DNA from: an uncultured Victivallales bacterium
GTDB lineage: Bacteria > Verrucomicrobiota > Lentisphaeria > Oligosphaerales > JAFGRS01
Length of the DNA stretch: 14,997 nt
Assembly (NCBI GenBank): GCA_903834675.1
Contig: CAILKC010000202.1
Span: forward strand, 1-14,997
Reading direction: 5' to 3'
Position 1 is the stretch's first letter. Each line of letters opens with the position of its first letter. The notes beneath the pieces are model-generated. The model saw only the letters and a program-made list of their open reading frames with translations. It was not told the DNA's origin and ran no database searches. Of the stretch, positions 8,901 to 14,820 are shown in pieces. The translations under genes were made by a program, and so were the position numbers.

Positions 8901-10609
8901 GCCTGCGGCACCCCGAAGGCGTCCCGTCGTACCGCGGGCTGCTGATCCGCGACCGGGGCTGGCAGCCGTTGCCGCTGCCGTTGCAGACGTCGGTGGACCG
9001 CACTTTTGCGCCCGGCGCCGACGCCCCCGGCGCAGTGGTGGCGGCGCGTTCGTGGTTCTTCTCCGACCGCAGCGGCCAGCTTTCCCAGGTCGATCTGACG
9101 GCGGTGGAGAATGGGCCGGACGAGCGGCTTGTTGGCAGCGGGAGCGCGCCCGCGGGCGGCGGCGATTTCACGGCGGTGGCGCTGATCGGCATGGATCCGC
9201 AGGAGGCCAAGGTCACCGGGGTCGCCGGGACGCTGCTGGCCGGACGCTGGTTCACGGCGCCGGATGAGCCTGGCATCATCCTGCCGCAGCACATGGCCAC
9301 GCGCTTGGGCCTCGGCGAGGGGGAGCAGGCGCTGGGGCGCCGCGTCCGTCTCTTCGGCCAGGAGGTCCCCGTCATCGGCGTGTTCGAGGCCCAGCGCTTC
9401 GACGCCTTGCGGGACATCGATGGCGAGCCGCTGACCCCGGTGAACTTCGTGTTGCAGCAGGAGATCCGGGCCAAGGCCACCTCCGAAGCGGAGAAGCCCG
9501 ATACCCTCGAACAGTACATCCACTACGCCTCGGACCAGATTGCCATCGTCCCCTTCGGGTTCGCCCTGCGCCTCGGGGCGACCATCCGTTCGGTCGCGGT
9601 GCGGGCCGCTCCCGGCGCCAACCTGAACCAGGAAGCCGAGGGCTACACCAAGCGCTCCAACCTCACCATCCTGGCCTGCGATGGCAGCACCGTGACCCTC
9701 TTTGCGGCCATGGACACCAGCCAACTGAGCGCGGCCTGGCAGATCGTCGTACCGCTGTTTCTCGGTTTCGTGATGGTACTCGGCACCATGATGGGCTCGG
9801 TCTACGAACGGCGGCGCGAGATCTTCGTCTACAACTCGGTGGGACTGGCGCCTGGCAGCGTCTCGGCGCTGTTTCTGGCCGAGTCGACGGTCTATGCCAT
9901 CATCGGCGCCGGCCTGGGCTACCTGCTCGGACAGGCGGCGGCGCGCCTTTTCCAGGCCACCGGCTGGCTGGGAGGTCTGACGCTGAACTACACCGCCGGC
10001 ACCACGATCCTGGTGACGGCGCTGACCATGCTGATGGTGCTGCTGTCCACGGTCTACCCCGCCCGTCAGGCGTACCACGCGGCCACCCCGGACACGGAGA
10101 AAGAGGGCGCCGACGTGGAGGATACCAGCGGCGAGGTGGACGTGGTCTCGCTCTACCTGCCCTTCGTCACCCTGCCCTCCAACGCCGTCGCCATGCAGGC
10201 CTACATGGCCGAGTTCCTGGCCAGCATCGAGGGCGTCACCGTCGGCCAACTCGCCATCGACCAGTTGCGCTGCCGCGTCGACGCCGAGGGCTGTCACTCG
10301 GTCCCGACGCTGGCCTTCCGAGCCTGGATGGCGCCCTTTGACCTGGGGATCAGCCATGACGTCAACCTGCGCGTCGTCTTCCGCGAGGACCGCGGCATCT
10401 GCCAGTACCACCTGCAGGCCCGGCGCTACAGCGGCGACCACCAGAACTGGCGCCGCATGATGCCTCGTTTCGTCTTTGCTCTGCGCCGTCAGTTACTCCT
10501 GTGGCGGGTGCTGACGGAAAAGGAAATCGACGCCTACCGCGAGCGTGGTCGCCACCTCTTCCCGGCCCCGTCGGGCCCCGTCTCAGTTCAGCCGGAGGCC
10601 AGGCCGTGA
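5906..10609 (+). CDS. Fusion of a degenerate M28 peptidase-like ectodomain and an FtsX-like permease
   Basis: 1567 aa. The GTG start is 7 nt after the purine run GGGGGTGA (5892-5899). Residues 1-20 are a signal anchor. About 30-500 is an M28 (Zn aminopeptidase) fold: HAYYDS (266-271), PGAEQACGAAVLLELARYF (from 280), LFTGAHGQ (310-317), GLDLSS (357-362) and YVDTPGD (466-472). In active M28 enzymes these read AHYDS, ADDN, EE, D and YHT, so the first His, the bridging Asp, both Glu and the last His are replaced; only D359 remains. A carboxypeptidase-regulatory-like beta domain follows (about 540-575). Membrane segments lie at about 849-870, 877-897, 904-928 and 970-992, then a second outside domain, then the FtsX three-helix core (about 1280-1300, 1318-1342, 1366-1388) with RRREI (1302-1306) and the AES motif (E1326). 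A soluble C-terminal domain of about 170 aa ends it. FtsX-type proteins of MacB/LolE systems need an ABC ATPase; none is in the window. Confidence 0.8.
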   Translation: MRWVLIAVAFIALTVGTAVWLGRPRPVALTVAKIGEGSAGADLRPDRIRADLQRLTRTPSRLTGSPGAADAVAYIQEVLRGLNAEIETTEIEVPVPRTIEAFLSGVTAAGEVRVPLQPLWPNLARTASTPSAGLTGPLLDIGSGSEAELSGKPLRGALVVLDWASNLEWLSIPEFGGRAVIFRANDEATCYTAQGKFLSVPADVPRYYVATADLPALDRLLATPTPTAVVHAATEWQPARAVSLLARLNQGTAAVGSPDAAPVVFHAYYDSISVVPDLAPGAEQACGAAVLLELARYFAVTPTRRPVYALFTGAHGQAMAGMIDVTARLRQGLKEGWSEAQKNSLLARMGRPGLLVGLDLSSRSDRCGIFALGRFRGQYEHLLRPKFSVLGDSLDKYAQALVAGPGAEKTGATLVGTPYIVDCINLTRGRGWWTYFPYQAPFESEVPVTAGFPAITLATVNDDRRYVDTPGDRFERLRLDILERQVTAKAGERPGLAAVARAIAEWSGPFVSSELLDVWANLAGRVAWLDQEKDYTPNQPLSGALVFLKTQRGDKHLMGTRGIPATFTDEKGKFSFPGLLQMTDNWQFRNCLLEAYGTATPRFLDANPAAVAQYRKILRRAGKPEVTPQDGSLIYGIDMARPNDYPWTVEMKTVEQHLNLVCFPCSAVTLTGLTDPRGYIPLKDAAILEASTLSSPFQFGRSSPDALWGDDAEALVTLWGDPTLRVMLTLGLGFQGKRLILINNRVEKPEGSGFVLDELRTLPSMVMQGAGDMWRLDESRIRKLERNGVRNPRLRQFHDEARQHLDAAQGALERSDWRGYRLASEKGWALEGKAYAEVLTVINNMIRGVLFYLALLLPFSYCLERLLIAAGTIKRRMAGIAGIFSACFLLLAAVHPAFRFTLTPFLVLLAFIIVALVATVAVLIVVRMDTVLQERKRALVGRHDEPLNLGGIAVRAVDLGISNIRRRPQRGFLTGLTVVMVTFILLSFTSLTPVVSISRLRHPEGVPSYRGLLIRDRGWQPLPLPLQTSVDRTFAPGADAPGAVVAARSWFFSDRSGQLSQVDLTAVENGPDERLVGSGSAPAGGGDFTAVALIGMDPQEAKVTGVAGTLLAGRWFTAPDEPGIILPQHMATRLGLGEGEQALGRRVRLFGQEVPVIGVFEAQRFDALRDIDGEPLTPVNFVLQQEIRAKATSEAEKPDTLEQYIHYASDQIAIVPFGFALRLGATIRSVAVRAAPGANLNQEAEGYTKRSNLTILACDGSTVTLFAAMDTSQLSAAWQIVVPLFLGFVMVLGTMMGSVYERRREIFVYNSVGLAPGSVSALFLAESTVYAIIGAGLGYLLGQAAARLFQATGWLGGLTLNYTAGTTILVTALTMLMVLLSTVYPARQAYHAATPDTEKEGADVEDTSGEVDVVSLYLPFVTLPSNAVAMQAYMAEFLASIEGVTVGQLAIDQLRCRVDAEGCHSVPTLAFRAWMAPFDLGISHDVNLRVVFREDRGICQYHLQARRYSGDHQNWRRMMPRFVFALRRQLLLWRVLTEKEIDAYRERGRHLFPAPSGPVSVQPEARP
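10594..10598 (+). promoter_or_regulatory. Ribosome binding site giving translational coupling to the last operon gene
   Basis: GGAGG at 10594-10598 is 7 nt before a GTG at 10606, whose GTGA overlaps the TGA of the preceding gene. The frame is open further upstream to 10501, but that extension runs inside the preceding gene and has no comparable site. The overlap suggests coupled translation of the FtsX fusion and the second OPT-like protein. Confidence 0.75.
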
Positions 10610-12675
10610 GCCCCGAGACCCCACCCGTCAACCCGCCACCGGCCGTCGCCCCCAACCCCGACGACCGGCTCGACCGCGGCCCCTACGAGGACGGCTTCTC
10701 CAGCCGCACCGTGGTCGGCGCCGTGTTTGTGGCGCTGGTCATGATGCCCGGCGCCATCTACATGGGCCTGGTGGCCGGGCAGTCCCTCGGCGCCGCCGCC
10801 GAGTGGGTCACCATCATCCTCTTCGCCGAGCTGGCCCGACGCAGCTTCTCCAACCTCAAGCGCCAGGAGGTCTATGTCCTCTTCTATGTCGCCTCCGGCA
10901 TCGCGGCGGTGACCATCGGCCACGTGGCGCTCTCCGGCGGCCCCTTCGCCGGCCCCATCTGGAACCAGTACCTCTTGCAGGCGCCTGAGACCAGCACCCT
11001 GGCCGACCGCATCCCGGACTGGGTCGTGCCCCCGGTCAGCTCGCCGGCCATCCAGGAGCGCAACCTGGCGCACCCCGACTGGTGGTGGAGCCGCTCCCGT
11101 GGCTTCCTGGCGCCGATCTCCCTGATGGCCATGGGCTGGGTCCTCGGCCGCCTGGGCTTCTTCGGCCTGGGCTACATCGTCTTCCGCCTGACCTCCGACC
11201 TGGAACGACTGCCTTTCCCCCTGGCCCCCATCGCGGCCGAAGGCGCCACCGCCCTGGCCGAGTCCACCGAACGGGACACCGATGGCGGGCGCCGCAAGCG
11301 CTCCTGGCGCTGGAATGTCTTCAGCGTCGGGGCCTGCTTCGGCATCGTCTTCGCCACCCTGTATGTGGTCGTCCCCGTGGCCAGCGGCCTGTTTCTCAGT
11401 AAACCCATCATGCTGTTCCCCATTCCCTTTGTCGACTTCACCCCGAATGTCGAACGCTTCCTGCCCGCCAGCCTCGTCTCCGTGAGTTTCGATGCGGGGC
11501 TGTTCCTGGCGGGGATGGTGTTACCGTTCCGGCTGGTGGCCGGGACCTTCACCTCCACCCTGCTCACCGGCGTCATCGCCGGCCCCATCCTCCTGCGGCT
11601 CGGCGCCTTCCCGCACTGGACCCCGGGCAATGGACTGCTGGTGAACCAGATGGTCCTCAGCTTCGATTTCTACCTCAGCGTCGGCGTCGGCCTGGCGGCC
11701 AGCGTGGCGCTCATTGGCCTGTGGAGCATGGTCCAGGCCTTCCGGGGCTATCGGCGCGGTAAGGGCGGCCCGCCTGCCCCCGCGCTTGCGCCGACGCCGG
11801 GCGAACCGCCCTTTCGCACCGCCTGCAAGGAACGTGGCGACTTCCCGATATGGGTCGCGGCGGCGCTGTTCATCGTCTCGGTGAGCTGTTTCTGCGCTCT
11901 CTGCAAGATTCTGGTGCCCAGCTTTCCGCTCTGGATAGTCCTGCTGTTCGGCTTCATCTGGACGCCGCTGCACAGCTACATCTCGGCCCGCTTGGTGGGA
12001 CTGACCGGCGGCGGCCTGTCGACCCCGTTCCTCAAGGAGACCGTGTTCATCCTGAGCGGCTACAAGGCCATCGATATCTGGTTCGCGCCGATCCCCCTCA
12101 GCGATTACGGCGGCGCGGCGGCGCGCTTCCGCGAGCTGGAACTCACCCGCACTCGCTTCTCCTCGATCATCAAGGCCGAGCTGCTTATGTTCCCCATCAT
12201 CTTCGTGTGCAGCTTCCTGTTCTGGTCGTTCTTCTGGCACCTGAACCAGTTGCCCTCCGGCTCATTCCCCTTCGCCGCCCGCCAGTGGCCTGTGGCTGCC
12301 CGCCAGGCCTATCTCATCTTCACGGCCAACAGCACCGAGTCGCCCTTGTTGCTGCAGGCGCTGAATGCCAGGACCATCCTCTCCGCGGCCCTGGTCGGGC
12401 TGTTGCTCTACAACCTCCTGGGGCGCCTGGGCCTCCCCGTCGCCTTCTTCTACGGCCTGCTCGGCGGCGTCGGGGCGCCGCTGCACGGCGGGCTGTCACT
12501 CTTCGTCGGGGCGCTGATCGGGCGCTACTACTTCCGTCGGCGCCTCGGCGAGGAGCGTTGGAGCCGCTACGTCCCCGTGGTCGCGGCCGGCTTCTGCTGT
12601 GGCGCCGGCCTGGCCGGCATGCTCGCCGTCTCGCTGTCACTGATCATGCAGTGCGCCAAGGACTTACCGTTCTAG
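10606..12675 (+). CDS. Second OPT-like polytopic membrane protein (DUF6785 type)
   Basis: 689 aa from GTG 10606 (overlap GTGA with the previous stop). A Pro-rich cytosolic leader of about 25 residues precedes about 13-14 hydrophobic segments. The early membrane part has GAIYMGLVAGQSLGAAAEW and SNLKRQEVYVLFY. SDLERLPFPLAPIAAEGATA (197-216) closely resembles the signature loop of OPT-type oligopeptide/metal-chelate transporters. A later loop SARLVGLTGGGLSTPFLKE (about 460-478) corresponds in position to the RMRAELGPPAHDLH loop of the sister protein at 3929. The end is GVGAPLHGGLSLFVGALIGRYYF and a last membrane segment. It lacks the W..HP..Y DUF6784-type end seen in its sister. It is the last gene of the operon. 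It is probably an inner-membrane transporter for small peptides or a related solute, but only the family likeness is supported here; it might act in a complex with its three neighbours. Confidence 0.75.
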   Translation: MSPETPPVNPPPAVAPNPDDRLDRGPYEDGFSSRTVVGAVFVALVMMPGAIYMGLVAGQSLGAAAEWVTIILFAELARRSFSNLKRQEVYVLFYVASGIAAVTIGHVALSGGPFAGPIWNQYLLQAPETSTLADRIPDWVVPPVSSPAIQERNLAHPDWWWSRSRGFLAPISLMAMGWVLGRLGFFGLGYIVFRLTSDLERLPFPLAPIAAEGATALAESTERDTDGGRRKRSWRWNVFSVGACFGIVFATLYVVVPVASGLFLSKPIMLFPIPFVDFTPNVERFLPASLVSVSFDAGLFLAGMVLPFRLVAGTFTSTLLTGVIAGPILLRLGAFPHWTPGNGLLVNQMVLSFDFYLSVGVGLAASVALIGLWSMVQAFRGYRRGKGGPPAPALAPTPGEPPFRTACKERGDFPIWVAAALFIVSVSCFCALCKILVPSFPLWIVLLFGFIWTPLHSYISARLVGLTGGGLSTPFLKETVFILSGYKAIDIWFAPIPLSDYGGAAARFRELELTRTRFSSIIKAELLMFPIIFVCSFLFWSFFWHLNQLPSGSFPFAARQWPVAARQAYLIFTANSTESPLLLQALNARTILSAALVGLLLYNLLGRLGLPVAFFYGLLGGVGAPLHGGLSLFVGALIGRYYFRRRLGEERWSRYVPVVAAGFCCGAGLAGMLAVSLSLIMQCAKDLPF

Positions 12676-12681
12676 AGCTGG

Positions 12682-12723
12682 CCGGGTTGCCCGGGGTTGC
12701 GTGGCGGGGGAAGGAGATGGCGG
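12682..12723. repeat. 42-bp direct repeat, copy 1
   Basis: Begins ccgggttgc and ends atggcgg. It matches the copy at 12810-12851 at 40 of 42 positions (c/a at the tenth base and t/c near the end). The first copy starts 7 bp after the operon stop codon. The shared core is ggggttgcgtggcgggggaa. Confidence 0.85.
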
Positions 12724-12743
12724 GCCGGGCTGGCGTCTCTTTC

Positions 12744-12769
12744 CGCCTGGCGCCCGAAGGCGCCAGGCG
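12744..12769 (+). terminator. Perfect 11-bp-stem hairpin after the operon
   Basis: CGCCTGGCGCC (12744-12754), loop CGAA, GGCGCCAGGCG (12759-12769): a perfect inverted repeat 68 bp after the operon stop. No run of T follows on either strand, so classic intrinsic termination is doubtful. It may protect the 3' end of the message, block convergent transcription, or be a REP-like palindrome, as it lies between two direct repeats. Confidence 0.5.
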
Positions 12770-12809
12770 TGGAGCAGCGGTCGGCTCGACCGTCCCCGAC
12801 CCGTCCCGA

Positions 12810-12851
12810 CCGGGTTGCACGGGGTTGCGTGGCGGGGGAAGGAGACGGCGG
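12810..12851. repeat. 42-bp direct repeat, copy 2
   Basis: The second copy, 128 bp after the first, with two mismatches. It begins ccgggttgcacgggg and ends gacggcgg. The hairpin at 12744-12769 lies between the copies, so the unit could be a duplicated intergenic element or the direct repeats left by an insertion. Confidence 0.85.
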
Positions 12852-12928
12852 AAGCTCTGGCTACGCCCGAGCGGCCCACTGGCTCCAGGCGGGATGCTGG
12901 CAAGCCGAAGGTTCTGCTGGAGCTGGTT

Positions 12929-13105
12929 CTAGCCCCCCGCAATCGAGGTCGGATTCACCGCCCACGGGGTGCCGCGGTCCCAGGCGCGGAGGCGCCGGTC
13001 GAGGTCCCGCGCCAGCTCGGGCTGAGCGCCGCTGCCGGCCAGATTCTGCAGTTCAAACGGGTCCGCGGCGACGTCCCGGAAGCAGCGCGGCACGCCGCCG
13101 CAACA
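12929..13105 (-). pseudogene. C-terminal remnant of a sulfatase
   Basis: About 58 codons ending in a TAG at 12929-12931. The sequence CFRDVAADPFELQNLAG (complement of about 13084-13034), followed by PELARDLDRRLRAWDRGTPW, has the form of the last segment of S1 formylglycine-type sulfatases: aromatic-x-DL/V-x-x-DP-x-E-x-x-NLA, then a helix and a Trp. The rest of a sulfatase (normally 450-550 aa, with the C/S-x-P-x-R modification site and metal-binding Asp residues) is missing. Upstream in this frame the translation becomes a Arg/Ser/Cys-rich shadow of the neighbouring gene on the same strand. It is a severed 3' end, so presumably not functional. The sulfatase reading is by pattern recognition of a short tail. 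Confidence 0.6.
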
Positions 13106-13483
13106 GCTCCTTCCTGAAGGCCGCCGAGGTGGCCACCGTTTCGTCGCCGAACGCGAGCATCTCCGCCAGCACCCGCGCCCCGTCCGAGCCGGGACAGGCA
13201 TCCACGATGGTGCGGGCCATGGCGTAGGTCCTGAGCAGGTCCTCGTACTGGTTGGCCAGGTTCTCTACGATCGGCAGCAGCTCGGCGGGGCGGGCCACGT
13301 CGGCCTCCACCTTGCTCCAGTCGACATAGGCACGGTAGGCGGTGCTGTACCGGATCAGAACGGCCATGGTGGCACTGAAGTGCTTCGTGATCTCAAAATC
13401 GCACCCCGCCGGCAAGACGGCGGTCGGATCGAGGCGCTTCTGGTCCCATCGGTAGCGAAGATCCGTGGTGTCACCGTGGCCAT
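13053..13483 (-). pseudogene. Frameshifted gene of unknown function
   Basis: An ATG at 13483-13481 has a strong GAGGAG site (13493-13498) 9 nt upstream. Its frame reads MATVT and then degenerates and stops. The body is in another frame: TTDLRYRWDQKRLDP, then AGCDFEITKHFSATM and VLIRYSTAYRAYVDWSKVEA, on to AAFRKELLRR at about 13110. Removal or loss of 1-2 nt near 13470 joins them as MATVT(T)TDLRYRW. The body (about 120 aa) is mostly helical with a natural residue mix, so it was a real gene; I do not recognise the family. Its last residues (RRAALLPGRRRGPV) overlap the sulfatase tail in another frame and are probably past a recombination junction, so the protein has lost its true C-terminus too. 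If translated now, it would have to start at TTG 13415 or ATG 13364. It lies 33 bp after the LURP-one-related gene, on the same strand. Confidence 0.55.
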
Positions 13484-13492
13484 GCCGTCGTT

Positions 13493-13498
13493 CTCCTC
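13493..13498 (-). promoter_or_regulatory. Ribosome binding site of the frameshifted gene
   Basis: GAGGAG on the minus strand, 9 nt before the ATG at 13483. It supports the view that the original gene began there, upstream of the frameshift, and was translated after the LURP-one-related gene. Confidence 0.55.
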
Positions 13499-13516
13499 AA
13501 CCGTCTTGAGCAATGG

Positions 13517-14104
13517 CTACTCCTTCAGCACCATATCGATACACATCACCGCCGCCAGGATGAGCTGGCGGGCGACGCTGTCCACGGGCACGACCTCGGA
13601 GATCTGCAGCGCGTAGTTGTCGGCGCTGGTGAAGAGCTCTTTCCCGAGTCCGGCCCACTTCTTGGTGACATGGGCAAGCTCGGTCTCCGCGGCCAGGAAG
13701 CGGAAGTCCCAGCCGGTCCACTTGCCCTTCAACTGGCAGACCGGCCGACCGCCGACATCCAGCACCGTGAAAGCGCCGCCGAGCGAGAAGAGCTTCTGCT
13801 TGAAGCTGCCGATCACCCGGTCGTTCTCGTCCAAAACCTCCACCTTGGAGAGGAAGAAGGAGATGCCGCGGGTCACCCGCACAACCTGCTTCCCGTCCGG
13901 CGTCCGGATGCGGATGTCAAAGGGCGTCATGCGTTTGAAGTCGGTGAAGCGGAAGAGCTTGGTGAAGAAGCCTAGGCGTTCCTCGCGACACTCCATGATG
14001 GTCTGCCCGCTGTCGGGGTCGTGGATGTCGTAGTTGTTGGCTGCCTTAAGGAACCCGACGTGCTCTTTTACCAGGTAGAGATTCCGGCTGAGAACGGCGT
14101 GCAT
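13517..14104 (-). CDS. LURP-one-related / phospholipid-scramblase-like protein
   Basis: 195 aa from ATG 14104, 8 nt after AAAGGAG (14113-14119). A GTG at 14113 in the same frame overlaps that site and is a worse start. I recognise the bacterial LOR/scramblase family (Tubby-like fold). Landmarks in order: LSRNLYLVKEHVGFLKAANN, YDIHDPDSG, CREERLGFFTKLFRFTDFKR, TPFDIRIRTPDGKQVVRV, SFFLSKVEVLDEND, GSFKQKLFSLGGAFTVLD, LKGKWTGWDFRF, AHVTKKWAGLGKELFTSADN, and a hydrophobic C-terminal helix (RQLILAAVMCIDMVL) expected to run through the middle of the beta barrel. Length fits the family. No signal peptide is seen, so it is probably cytosolic or at the membrane face; its bacterial function is unknown. 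It starts 23 bp after the VapC stop with no terminator between, so it is probably co-transcribed with the toxin-antitoxin pair. Confidence 0.85.
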   Translation of the reverse strand: MHAVLSRNLYLVKEHVGFLKAANNYDIHDPDSGQTIMECREERLGFFTKLFRFTDFKRMTPFDIRIRTPDGKQVVRVTRGISFFLSKVEVLDENDRVIGSFKQKLFSLGGAFTVLDVGGRPVCQLKGKWTGWDFRFLAAETELAHVTKKWAGLGKELFTSADNYALQISEVVPVDSVARQLILAAVMCIDMVLKE

Positions 14105-14112
14105 GCTCCACA

Positions 14113-14119
14113 CTCCTTT
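14113..14119 (-). promoter_or_regulatory. Ribosome binding site of the LURP-one-related gene
   Basis: AAAGGAG on the minus strand, 8 nt before ATG 14104 and inside the 23-bp gap after the VapC stop. It decides the ATG over the GTG at 14113, which lies on the site itself. Confidence 0.7.
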
Positions 14120-14127
14120 CCGTACCG

Positions 14128-14562
14128 TCAGGACAGGATATTGCGCCCCACCAGGCCGAACCGCGATGCGGCAGCGAGGAGATGACGGTCGCTGCTGTGG
14201 ATCTCGGCGAAGCCCTGCTCGCGAGCGCAGACCAGATGGATGGCGTCTCCAGCCCGCAGGAAGGCATCCGCCGGAAGCGTCTCGAACGCCATCACAACCG
14301 CTTCGAGCAGGGCCTCCGTGACGGGAAACCAGGTGACCACCCGGTTGTCGTCATCGAGGTGTATCTGCCGGAATACGGCCTGCATAGCATCCGGGCTCAG
14401 CAGGCCCTCACGTACCTTCCGCTGCAGGGCCGCGGCCAACTCGGCCCGACCGTAGGCGCAACAGGCCACATGGCCGGCGGTCACCGCGAGGCGCCGCACT
14501 TCCTCGGAGCCGGGCTCGGGGACGTAGCACTTAACCAGGCACGCCGTATCGAGGTAGATCAC
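14128..14562 (-). CDS. vapC: VapC-type PIN-domain toxin
   Basis: 144 aa, GTG start at 14562. PIN-domain ribonuclease; toxins of this family cut RNA (often tRNA or rRNA) when freed from their antitoxin. The acidic metal-binding set is complete: D5 (MIYLDTACLVKCYVPEPGS), E41 (YGRAELAAAL), D106 (LRAGDAIHLVCA) and D125 (IHSSDRHLL). Length and order are usual for VapC. The GTGA start overlaps the TGA of the antitoxin by 4 bp, so the two are translationally coupled. It is Cys-rich for a VapC (C8, C12, C34, C35, C112). The active site is intact, so the toxin is likely functional. Confidence 0.92.
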   Translation of the reverse strand: MIYLDTACLVKCYVPEPGSEEVRRLAVTAGHVACCAYGRAELAAALQRKVREGLLSPDAMQAVFRQIHLDDDNRVVTWFPVTEALLEAVVMAFETLPADAFLRAGDAIHLVCAREQGFAEIHSSDRHLLAAASRFGLVGRNILS

Positions 14563-14801
14563 GGACGGTCCCGATCCTCGGAGACATAGGCGGTCGAATC
14601 ACCTGCCGTCAGCGTCAGAGCCGCAAACCCCGGCGCCAGCTTGCGGTCGCCAAAGGCGGTGCCCAGGTCAGCCGGCGCAAAGGGGGACAGTGTCGCCACG
14701 GGCCTGCCGCGATCCGTCACCACAACCCGACCATCGCGGGCAACACGACGTACCCACTTCCCGGTGCCCAAATGCAGTTCTCGGATGGATACGGTCTGCA
14801 T
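14559..14801 (-). CDS. Phd/YefM-family antitoxin
   Basis: 80 aa from ATG 14801. The N-terminal half has the Phd/YefM DNA-binding pattern: MQTVSIRELHLGTGKWVRRV, then VVVTDRGRPVATLSPF. The C-terminal half (about 45-80) is less ordered and would wrap and inhibit the VapC toxin encoded next. The frame is open upstream and could start at 14855, but the added 18 residues (MPSLASLALTLAM...) are not antitoxin-like and would lie over the promoter. There is no ribosome binding site before ATG 14801; the promoter position predicts a leaderless message. Such antitoxins usually repress their own promoter with the toxin as co-repressor. Confidence 0.88.
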   Translation of the reverse strand: MQTVSIRELHLGTGKWVRRVARDGRVVVTDRGRPVATLSPFAPADLGTAFGDRKLAPGFAALTLTAGDSTAYVSEDRDRP

Positions 14802-14820
14802 GTGCACAATGTAACACATG
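14799..14820. promoter_or_regulatory. Palindromic candidate operator over the antitoxin start
   Basis: CATGTG at 14799-14804 and CACATG at 14815-14820 are a perfect 6-bp inverted repeat separated by 10 bp. A second 8-bp palindrome, TGTGCACA, lies at 14801-14808. The site covers the antitoxin start codon and the -10 element, where a Phd/YefM autorepressor would be expected to bind. Confidence 0.5.

Larger units (their letters stand above)
12676..12928. other. Convergent intergenic region
   Basis: 253 bp between the TAG of the plus-strand operon and the TAG of the minus-strand sulfatase remnant. It holds a pair of 42-bp direct repeats, a perfect long hairpin and a smaller one (CGGTCG at 12778-12783 with CGACCG at 12787-12792). 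The open frames crossing it on both strands are Arg/Gly/Pro-rich and have no recognisable motif, so I call no gene. Its later part (from about 12832) contains a frame with a more natural residue mix (GKETAEALATPERP), which may be a dispersed-repeat shadow. Confidence 0.6.

Noticed and set aside
6098..10441. 1447-codon open frame on the minus strand opposite the M28/FtsX gene
   Set aside because: An antisense shadow produced by high-GC codon bias. Composition is Arg/Gly/His/Gln-rich without motifs, while the plus strand encodes recognisable M28 and FtsX blocks.
10501..10605. N-terminal extension of the second OPT-like protein
   Set aside because: It lies wholly inside the M28/FtsX gene; GGAGG at 10594-10598 and the GTGA overlap fix the start at 10606.
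12697..13227. Plus-strand open frames across the convergent region
   Set aside because: Arg/Pro/Gly/Ser-rich and motif-free, running antisense into the sulfatase remnant; the direct repeats explain part of them.
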